A stretch of 10,956 bases of DNA, taken from Abditibacteriales bacterium (lineage in GTDB: Bacteria; Armatimonadota; Abditibacteriia; Abditibacteriales; JANWYM01). Numbering within the stretch: the first letter of the stretch is position 1; every line of letters starts with the position of its first letter. The position numbers and the translations under genes were made by a program. The notes beneath the pieces are model-generated. The model worked only from the letters and a program-made list of their open reading frames with translations. It was not told where the DNA came from and did no database searches. The DNA is taken from positions 1 to 10,956 of the forward strand of contig JANWYM010000092.1 of NCBI GenBank assembly GCA_025055355.1, read 5' to 3'. This document shows, piece after piece, positions 6,041-10,956 of the stretch.

Positions 6041-6069
6041 AGTCTATCACAGGGCGGGGGGAAAGTCAA
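6041..6069 (-). promoter_or_regulatory. Promoter for lysA
   Basis: Reading leftward, TTGACT (6069-6064) is followed after exactly 17 bases by TAGACT (6046-6041). Transcription would start near 6034, about 128 nt before the lysA ATG, so the transcript would contain the full leader hairpin at 6005-5931 and its T-tract. Confidence 0.65.
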
Positions 6070-6314
6070 TCGTGTGCAAAAGCGCCACTCCAACTCCTCT
6101 CTGTCCCCAGACCAAACCCCAATGCCAACGCGAGAAACAAAACCCCTGCTTTACCTATCGTTCCCACCTTGCTCCTTCCCAGACAAAAAGTGTCCCTGAT
6201 TATAGCACGCCCACCAAAAAATCCCCGCCCGCGAAAAATAAATTTTTTTCCAAACCTGTTTCAAACGCCCCATCATATGCCATAACTAAAGGCGAATCCC
6301 CAGAAGTTGGACTA
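6070..6314. other. Non-coding, AT-richer gap upstream of lysA
   Basis: I find no credible gene here. The stretch has long C-rich and A-rich runs on the plus strand and is AT-rich at about 6220-6260. An extended -10 motif TGCTATAAT is read leftward at 6207-6199, with no good -35 box at 16-18 bases; it could be a second, weaker lysA promoter giving a leader of about 290 nt. No terminator with a T-run is seen for the hydroxylase gene that ends at 6512. Confidence 0.4.
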
Positions 6315-6494
6315 AACTAAACTTTTGCGTTTCGCGCTTCTCTTCCTCCCTGCTGCAGGAAGACGTCATTCCGGCAGCGAGGCAATCCGAACGGAGCGGC
6401 GTCCTGCTCGCTCCCTGCGCGGGGCTGCAGGAAAACGTCATTTCGCGACGACAGGCGTTTTTATAAGGGGAGGGCAAAACGCAGAAGTTTAGTT
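6315..6494. repeat. 180-base element with 18-base terminal inverted repeats
   Basis: The ends 6315-6332 (AACTAAACTTTTGCGTTT) and 6477-6494 are inverted copies matching at 17 of 18 positions. Inside, CTGCAGGAARACGTCATT occurs twice in the same direction (about 6353 and 6426), and a GCGAGGCAATCC-like stretch recalls the R1 palindromes. Outside-in, the right end reads CTTCTGCGTTTTGCCCTC, which matches 10099-10115 with one mismatch. There is no transposase, so it resembles a small non-autonomous mobile element or a repeat cluster. It ends 17 bases from the stop of the hydroxylase gene at 6512. I could not identify target-site duplications with confidence. Confidence 0.6.
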
Positions 6495-6511
6495 GTCCGT
6501 TGGCTGACCCA

Positions 6512-8626
6512 TCACACCATCGGCATCGTCCGCCGCCGCTCGCCGGTAGCGTCAAAGATGGCGTTGCCGATGGCGGGCGCGACGGCGACGATGGGCGTTT
6601 CGCCCGCTCCCACGGACGGCAAATCCTTGCGGTCCAGCAGAACGACTTCCATCGCTGGCGTGTCCACAAAGCGCGGCACGCGATACGCTGAAAAGCGGGG
6701 GTTGAGGATTGTGCCGTTCTCAAACCGAACTGCCTCAAACAGCGCGCCACCGATGCCCATCATCAGGCAGCCCTCGATTTGGTTTCTGAGGTGGTCGGGG
6801 TTGATGACCGCGCCGCACTCAAACGCGGTGACGAGGCGCATGACTTTCACCTGCCGATGTGTCACCTGCACCTCCGCGCAGGTGGCGACGTAACTGCCCT
6901 TCTCAAACCCACCCGCGATGCCAAAGCCATGACCTTCTGACTGCTTCGACTTACCCCAGCCGAACCGCTCGGCGGCTGCCGTCAGCACCGCGCGTAAACG
7001 TTCGTCTTTGAGGTTTTTCAGGCGGAACGCCAGCGGGTCCATGCCGACGGCGTGCGCCAGTTCGTCAATGTGCGTCTCGCGGGCGAAGTGGTTGGCAGTC
7101 GCCGCCAGAGCGCGATAAGAGCCTTGACGCAATGGGGAGCGCGTCTGATGAAACTCGCTCCGTTGGTGCGGGATGTCATACAGCGGGCGGATTGCCGAAC
7201 CGCCGGAGTTGTAGTTGTGGAAGTCCCACGCCGTGAGCGTGCCGTCCTTCTTCACACCGCTGCGGACCTCGATGACCCCCGCAGGACGGAAGTAAGCCCA
7301 CGTGAATTCCTCCTCGCGCGTCCACACGACCTTGACCGGTCTCCGCGCCGCTTGCGCCAACCGCGCCGCTTCGGTGGCGGCTTCGACGGTGTGCTTGCCG
7401 CCGTAGCCCGAACCCGTGTCGGGCACGATGACGCGCACCTGACTTTCGGGAATGCCAAACGCCCGCGCCACATCGCTGCGCACCCCGAAGGGGCGCTGCG
7501 TGCCGACCCAGACCGTCAGTTTCCCCTCGTTCCACTCCGCCACCGCCGCGCGCGGCTCCAGCGGCGCGTGAGCAATGTAAGCGATGGTGTAAGTCCGCTC
7601 CAACCTGATGTCGGCGGCTGCCAAGCCCTCTTCGATGGCAGGGCTGGGCGGCGGGGGCACCGCGTTCTTCTTCAGATACTCAAACAGTTCCTTCCCTGAC
7701 GGCTGCGGCGACGCGTTCCACTCAGCGCGTATCGCGCTGAGTGCCTTGGCAGCCAGATGCTCCGTCGGCGCGGCGACGCCGACGAAGTTGCCGTCCCGCA
7801 CCACTGTCACGCCCATCGCTTCGGCGGCTTGCGTGTCAACGGCAACCAGCATGGCGCCGAACGACGGCGGGCGCAGCACCTTGCCGAACCACATGCCCGG
7901 GCGTTTGATGTCAGACGAAAACTTGTGTTTGCCCGTCACGAGGTCTTGTCCGTTGACCTTGGGGATGGATTGACCGATAACCTTCCACCGTTCGGCGGGC
8001 GTCAGCGGGACGTCGCCGCCGATGGACTTCATCAGTTTTTGCCCTTTGGTCAGTTCGCCGAAGGTGATGGCGCGATTCGTCGGTGGGTGATGCACCTTGC
8101 CGTCGGCAACGAGCAGCGTGCCGCGTTCGACCTTCCACTGTTCGGCGGCGAGGTCAAGAAGCGATTCCCGCGCCGCCGCCGCCGCGCGGCGCAGGCGCGG
8201 CACCATGTCGGGTGTGGTGCGGCTGCCGAACGTGCCCGCATCAAACGGCACGAGGTCGGTGTCCGCCATCAGCACGCGGACGGACGAGAGAGGTGCGCGC
8301 AGTTCCTCCGCGACGACCTGCGTGAGCGAGGTGCGCGCGTTCTGCCCGACTTCCACTTTGCCTGTGTAAACCGTCACCGTGCCATCCTCGCCGATGTGCA
8401 GCCACGCGCTAATCTCCTGCGGCGCCGCGCCGCCGAAGCCGCGCCCGCCACCGCGCCCCTGCGCCAGCGCGTCATCGAGCAGGCAAAGCACGACGAGACC
8501 GCCGCCCAATATTTTGAAGAAATCGCGCCGCGTTATCGTGAAATCGTAGACGGGAGCGGCGAAGAGTTCGTAGCGTTCGGGTTCGACGGGCAGGCTGGAA
8601 GCCTGCGCTACGAGTTTGTCGCTCAT
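6512..8626 (-). CDS. Molybdopterin-binding large subunit, exported aldehyde/isoquinoline oxidoreductase family
   Basis: The 704-residue protein belongs to the xanthine dehydrogenase/aldehyde oxidase superfamily, closest in organisation to isoquinoline 1-oxidoreductase beta subunits (IorB). It would hydroxylate an aldehyde or N-heterocycle with water. Visible motifs are a Tat signal TRRDFFKILGGG (Arg33-Arg34) with a hydrophobic run ending ALAQ (about 56), VPDTGSGYGGKH in the middle, SPLRQGSYRALAATANHF, and near the C-terminus VGAGETP with the expected catalytic Glu676. The substrate cannot be read from the sequence. The start at 8626 is preceded by AAAGGAGG and overlaps the small-subunit stop in ATGA. 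Frame codons upstream to 8968 are antisense-like and lie over the small subunit. The Tat motif begins unusually far from the N-terminus, because about 30 residues precede it, including VAQASSLPV encoded by a palindromic repeat. Confidence 0.92.
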   Translation of the reverse strand: MSDKLVAQASSLPVEPERYELFAAPVYDFTITRRDFFKILGGGLVVLCLLDDALAQGRGGGRGFGGAAPQEISAWLHIGEDGTVTVYTGKVEVGQNARTSLTQVVAEELRAPLSSVRVLMADTDLVPFDAGTFGSRTTPDMVPRLRRAAAAARESLLDLAAEQWKVERGTLLVADGKVHHPPTNRAITFGELTKGQKLMKSIGGDVPLTPAERWKVIGQSIPKVNGQDLVTGKHKFSSDIKRPGMWFGKVLRPPSFGAMLVAVDTQAAEAMGVTVVRDGNFVGVAAPTEHLAAKALSAIRAEWNASPQPSGKELFEYLKKNAVPPPPSPAIEEGLAAADIRLERTYTIAYIAHAPLEPRAAVAEWNEGKLTVWVGTQRPFGVRSDVARAFGIPESQVRVIVPDTGSGYGGKHTVEAATEAARLAQAARRPVKVVWTREEEFTWAYFRPAGVIEVRSGVKKDGTLTAWDFHNYNSGGSAIRPLYDIPHQRSEFHQTRSPLRQGSYRALAATANHFARETHIDELAHAVGMDPLAFRLKNLKDERLRAVLTAAAERFGWGKSKQSEGHGFGIAGGFEKGSYVATCAEVQVTHRQVKVMRLVTAFECGAVINPDHLRNQIEGCLMMGIGGALFEAVRFENGTILNPRFSAYRVPRFVDTPAMEVVLLDRKDLPSVGAGETPIVAVAPAIGNAIFDATGERRRTMPMV
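8588..8611 (-). repeat. Palindromic repeat inside the large-subunit coding region
   Basis: On the minus strand GTAGCGCAGGCTTCCAGCCT folds as GCAGGCT (8606-8600), loop TCC, AGCCTGC (8596-8590). It codes for VAQASSLP at residues 6-13 of the hydroxylase large subunit, ahead of its Tat signal. The same kind of GTAGCGCAGGCTTCCAGCCTGC unit is, to my recollection, a common dispersed repeat in several GC-rich environmental phyla. If so, a repeat has been taken into the gene's 5' end. Confidence 0.55.
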
Positions 8627-9099
8627 CGCGCGCCTCCTTTCATCATCTGCGCGGCGCGGCGAATGGCGGCGATGATGCGCGGATATGTGCCGCAGCGGCA
8701 GATGTTGCCGTTCATGAAGCGGACAATTTCGGTTTCGCTGGGATGGGGATTGTTGGCAAGCAGCGCGACGCCGGAGAGAATCATCCCCGGCGTGCAGTAG
8801 CCGCACTGCATCGCGTCCAGTTCGAGGAACGCCCGTTGCAGCGGGTGCAGTTGTCCGTTCTGCGTCAAGCCTTCTATCGTAGTAATCTGCTTGCCCGCCA
8901 CCGCCTCCACGCGCACGTGACAGGAGCGGACAGGTTGACCGTCTACCAGCACCGTGCACGCCCCGCACTGCCCCTCACCGCAGCCATACTTCGCGCCGGT
9001 CAGGTCGAGGTCATCGCGCAGCACACTGAGCAGCGTCCGCTCTGGGTCGGTGTCAACGGAACGTTTGACGCCGTTGATGTGAAGTTGTATTGTCTTCAT
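8623..9099 (-). CDS. [2Fe-2S] small subunit of molybdenum hydroxylase
   Basis: This 158-residue iron-sulfur subunit passes electrons from the molybdenum centre. A plant-type ferredoxin domain binds the first cluster with Cys40, 45, 48 and 60 (GCGEGQCGACTVLVDG). A four-helix domain binds the second with Cys99, 102, 134 and 136 (MQCGYCTPG and NICRCGTYP). The length is normal for CoxS/IorA-type subunits. It has no signal of its own; in this family the small subunit is thought to be carried out bound to the Tat-tagged large subunit. The start at 9099 is set by AGGAGG six bases upstream. Its TGA overlaps the large-subunit ATG, so the two are translationally coupled. No FAD subunit gene lies beside it, which fits the two-subunit IorAB type that donates electrons to cytochromes or other external carriers. 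Confidence 0.94.
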   Translation of the reverse strand: MKTIQLHINGVKRSVDTDPERTLLSVLRDDLDLTGAKYGCGEGQCGACTVLVDGQPVRSCHVRVEAVAGKQITTIEGLTQNGQLHPLQRAFLELDAMQCGYCTPGMILSGVALLANNPHPSETEIVRFMNGNICRCGTYPRIIAAIRRAAQMMKGGAR

Positions 9100-9136
9100 T
9101 GAACGCCTCCTGTGACGCATGAAAATCGTCTTGCAT

Positions 9137-9204
9137 GTAGCCCGTTGCGCCGCGACGGATGATTCCGCGACGGCGTCGCGGGCTACTTTTCGGATAGGCT
9201 CTAA
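9137..9204. repeat. Symmetrical palindrome next to an R2 terminal repeat
   Basis: GTAGCCCG (9137-9144) pairs with CGGGCTAC (9179-9186). Two inner stems (9148-9152 with 9171-9175; 9156-9158 with 9165-9167) are separated by symmetrical 3-base internal loops, and the loop is 9159-9164. It is joined directly to TTTTCGGATAGGCTCTAA (9187-9204), which carries the 13-base R2 sequence TCGGATAGGCTCT also found at 10320-10332. Both sit in the leader between the hydrolase gene and the hydroxylase small subunit and may affect read-through. A weak TTGACG/TATCCG promoter-like pair with 17-base spacing (minus strand, about 9219-9191) uses part of the R2 sequence. Confidence 0.7.
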
Positions 9205-9230
9205 GCGAAGTGACGTCAATGACCGATTAC

Positions 9231-9257
9231 GAGGACGACGACGAGGACGACGACGAT
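9231..9257. repeat. GAC-type short tandem repeat
   Basis: Two direct copies of the 12-base unit GAGGACGACGAC (9231-9242, 9243-9254) are followed by GAT. On the plus strand this reads as Glu/Asp codons and on the minus strand as Ser/Ser/Pro or Arg-type codons, depending on frame. No supported gene uses it. It lies 16 bases past the stop codon of the hydrolase gene at 9273. Confidence 0.7.
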
Positions 9258-9272
9258 TATTGGAGAAGAACC

Positions 9273-10079
9273 TCACCCCCTCAAATACTTTTCAAACCAC
9301 CCCAGCGTCCGCGCCCATGCATCTTTGGCGGCGTCCTCTTTGTAGTTGTTGCCGCCGGGGCGGTGGAAGGCATGTCCCGCGCCGGGGTAGATTTTGATGT
9401 CGCACGTCTTCCCGTTTTTCTTCAGTGTTTCCTCTAACTCCTTGACAACAGCGACGGGAATCGCGCCGTCCACTTCGCCGTAGTTCGCCAGCACTGCCGC
9501 GTTAAGGTTGGGGATGAGCGGGAAGGCATCGGCGGGACGCCCGTAAAACACGACGCATGCGCTGATGTCCTTGCGGTGGCACGCCAGCAGGAGGCTCATC
9601 CGCCCGCCGTAGCAGAACCCGACGCAGCCGATTTTTTCAGCGCGCACGAACGGCTGCTTTTTGAGGTAGTCCACACCCGCGCCCAAGTCCTTCACGGCGT
9701 CTTCCGTTGTCAATTCGCGCAGCGCCGCCATCGCTTGTTCGGTGCCGCCAGCCGCATCGGGTCCCAACTTGCGCGAGCAGAGGTTGACCGCCAAACTCGC
9801 GTAGCCCGCTTGCGCCAGTTGCTTCGTCACGTCCGCGATGTAGTCCGTGATACCGCGATTTTCGTGGATGACGATAACGCCGGGAAACTTACCGTCCTGC
9901 TTGGGACGGCATAAAAATCCACCGATGGAGACGTCGCCGCTTTTGAACGTGACGTTCTCCGTCGTGATCTCCGCCTGCGCTGTCAGCACCTCCGCTGCCA
10001 GCAGCGCGCCGCCTGTTGCCGCCAAGAACTCACGCCGCGACAAGGCGGAAGACTCCTCTTGTCTCTTCTCTTCTGCCAT
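9273..10079 (-). CDS. Tat-exported dienelactone hydrolase family protein
   Basis: The 268-residue alpha/beta hydrolase resembles carboxymethylenebutenolidase, which opens lactone rings in aromatic breakdown. The triad fits the family: Cys156 in GFCYGGRM, Asp204 in YGEVDG and His236 in GAGHAFHRPG. Spacings of 48 and 32 residues are close to the 48 and 31 of Pseudomonas DLH. The oxyanion region HENRG (72-76) is also present. The N-terminus has a Tat signal SRREFLAATGGALLA (Arg15-Arg16), so it acts outside the cytoplasm, as does the hydroxylase encoded downstream. The true substrate may be any ester or lactone. Two starts are possible: ATG 10085 is only two bases from AGGAGG, while ATG 10079 is eight bases from it, so the latter is preferred. 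The gap to the small-subunit gene (173 bases) contains repeats and no clear terminator. Confidence 0.92.
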   Translation of the reverse strand: MAEEKRQEESSALSRREFLAATGGALLAAEVLTAQAEITTENVTFKSGDVSIGGFLCRPKQDGKFPGVIVIHENRGITDYIADVTKQLAQAGYASLAVNLCSRKLGPDAAGGTEQAMAALRELTTEDAVKDLGAGVDYLKKQPFVRAEKIGCVGFCYGGRMSLLLACHRKDISACVVFYGRPADAFPLIPNLNAAVLANYGEVDGAIPVAVVKELEETLKKNGKTCDIKIYPGAGHAFHRPGGNNYKEDAAKDAWARTLGWFEKYLRG

Positions 10080-10096
10080 CTGCATTCCCTCCTCTG

Positions 10097-10230
10097 AACT
10101 TTTGCGTTTTGCCCTCTCCCTTGAAAATACCTGTCATTGCGAGCGTAGCAAAGCAATCCCCTCCGCTGCAGTCGTCTCCGACGGAGGGGATTGCTTTGCT
10201 ACGTTCGCAACGGCGTTTTCCTGCTGTCAT
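10097..10230. repeat. Long R1 hairpin element upstream of the hydrolase gene
   Basis: Arms 10139-10165 and 10182-10208 pair at 26 of 27 positions around a 16-base loop, with weaker pairing outward. The core carries GTAGCAAAGCAATCCCCTCCG and its complement. The left flank (10097-10122, AACTTTTGCGTTTTGCCCTC and onward) is shared with the element at 6315-6494, and 10119-10143 matches 1812-1836 with one mismatch. It stops just short of the hydrolase ribosome-binding site (10086-10093), the same placement as at 1812-1895. No gene is seen in this stretch. Confidence 0.85.
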
Positions 10231-10235
10231 GGCTT

Positions 10236-10332
10236 AGAGCCTATCCGAGAGGACCACCGGGGGCTATTGGCTTGCTCCGGACCTCCCCTGACCCCTCCTT
10301 GGTAAGGAGGGGAGAGTTTTCGGATAGGCTCT
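10236..10332. repeat. R2 element: 13-base inverted ends enclosing a 9-bp hairpin
   Basis: The ends AGAGCCTATCCGA (10236-10248) and TCGGATAGGCTCT (10320-10332) are perfect inverted repeats. Inside is the hairpin CCCCTCCTT (10292-10300), loop GGT, AAGGAGGGG (10304-10312). The right end overlaps the first base of the ABC exporter's TAA stop codon (10334-10332, minus strand). A third copy of the 13-base end lies alone at 9190-9202. There is no transposase, so it resembles a small non-autonomous element. No T-run follows the hairpin, so terminator function for the ABC gene is uncertain. Confidence 0.75.
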
Positions 10333-10956
10333 TAGTCGGGTTCCTCCTCATCTTCAAACCGCGTCCACACAGGCACCGCCTCTTTGTCCTCTTTGACCAT
10401 CGCCTCCTCGGAACTGTTCATCAAAGTTTGCTCCACCACGCGGCTGAACTGCTGATAATACAACGTCGCGTATAACCCACCCTGCGCCAGCAACTCGTCG
10501 TGCCGCCCGCACTCCACCAGTTGTCCCTCGTTCAGCACGAGGATTTTGTCGGCGTTGAGAATGGTCGAAAGGCGGTGGGCGATGACGAGCGAGGTGCGCC
10601 CGCGCAGCAGCGTTTCGAGGGCTTGCTGAATAAGGAACTCCGATGTCGCGTCGAGGTTGCTGGTCGCCTCATCCAGAATCAAAATGCGCGGGTTCTTCAA
10701 CAGGGCGCGGGCGATGGCGAGCCGCTGCTTCTCGCCGCCGGAGAGACGGAAACCCCGCTCGCCCACGACGGTCTCGTAGCCGTCGGGCAGCCCCAAGATG
10801 AAATCGTGAATGTGCGCGGCTTGCGCGGCGGCGACCATTTCCGCTTCCGTCGCATCGGGTTTGGCGTAAAGCAAGTTTTCCCGTATCGTCGCGTGAAACA
10901 GAAACGTCTCCTGGGTGACCATGCCGATGTGCGCCCGTAAACTCTCCTGTGTCACG
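10332..10956 (-). CDS. ABC exporter, C-terminal nucleotide-binding domain (partial)
   Basis: Only the last 207 or so residues are in the window; the 5' part runs off the right edge, and the apparent GTG at 10955 is an internal codon (VTQESLR). The segment holds the Q-loop GMVTQETFLF, the signature LSGGEKQRLAIARALL, Walker B plus D-loop ILILDEATSNLD and the H-loop VIAHRLSTI. That is the usual order in MsbA/multidrug-type half transporters with a fused membrane domain. The Walker A motif and membrane helices are outside the window. The C-terminal tail of about 45 residues after the ATPase domain is acidic (ends DEEEEPD-like). The cargo (lipid, drug or peptide) cannot be told from this part. The gene ends in TAA at 10332. 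Confidence 0.93.
   Translation of the reverse strand, partial: VTQESLRAHIGMVTQETFLFHATIRENLLYAKPDATEAEMVAAAQAAHIHDFILGLPDGYETVVGERGFRLSGGEKQRLAIARALLKNPRILILDEATSNLDATSEFLIQQALETLLRGRTSLVIAHRLSTILNADKILVLNEGQLVECGRHDELLAQGGLYATLYYQQFSRVVEQTLMNSSEEAMVKEDKEAVPVWTRFEDEEEPD

Noticed and set aside
7757..8800. Plus-strand frame of 347 codons opposite the hydroxylase genes
   Set aside because: It covers two well-supported subunit genes on the other strand and is His/Arg/Ala-rich with no motif.
9210..9437. Plus-strand 75-codon frame with an acidic start
   Set aside because: The Asp/Glu run comes only from the GAC-type tandem repeat, and the rest is antisense to the hydrolase C-terminus. The ribosome-binding site is poor.

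Overview
The window is bacterial chromosomal DNA, GC-rich, with canonical Shine-Dalgarno sites (AAAGGAGGT and AGGAGG), sigma70-type promoters, and several families of short palindromic repeats in nearly every gap between genes. UGA ends three of the intact genes, so it is a real stop codon here. The gene mix (FHA-linked protease, exported molybdenum hydroxylase, Tat-exported dienelactone hydrolase) and the repeat style suggest a free-living, uncultivated lineage such as Armatimonadota or a similar phylum. That placement is a guess with low confidence.

Layout, left to right. Positions 81-1802 (minus) encode a membrane-anchored FHA/trypsin-like protease. Positions 2116-2985 (minus) encode an unrecognised 289-residue protein. 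Positions 3058-3330 (minus) hold a small gene whose frame is broken by two adjacent UGA codons. Its promoter overlaps, back to back, the promoter of a plus-strand gene (3480-4445) for a secreted protein with Gly/Ser-rich, Arg/Glu-rich, Cys-cluster and Pro-Tyr segments. That gene converges on lysA (4596-5906, minus), which has a strong promoter and a terminator-like leader hairpin. A gap of about 500 bases with a palindromic element follows. Next come the large (6512-8626) and small (8623-9099) subunits of a two-subunit, Tat-exported molybdenum hydroxylase and an upstream Tat-exported dienelactone hydrolase-like protein (9273-10079), all minus strand. The right edge cuts an ABC exporter ATPase gene (10332 to the edge).

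How the genes relate. The hydroxylase subunits are translationally coupled (4-base overlap), and the dienelactone hydrolase lies in the same direction upstream, so the three may form an exported oxidation/hydrolysis module, although about 170 bases with two palindromes separate them. lysA makes L-lysine from meso-diaminopimelate and appears to be an independent unit. The FHA protease and the secreted protein look like envelope proteins but are transcribed separately.

I see no complete insertion sequence, CRISPR array, tRNA or rRNA, and no clear multi-gene defence or mobile system. The observations most worth a second look are the tandem in-frame UGA codons, the lysA leader, and the dispersed repeats that have come to lie next to ribosome-binding sites and inside a coding region.
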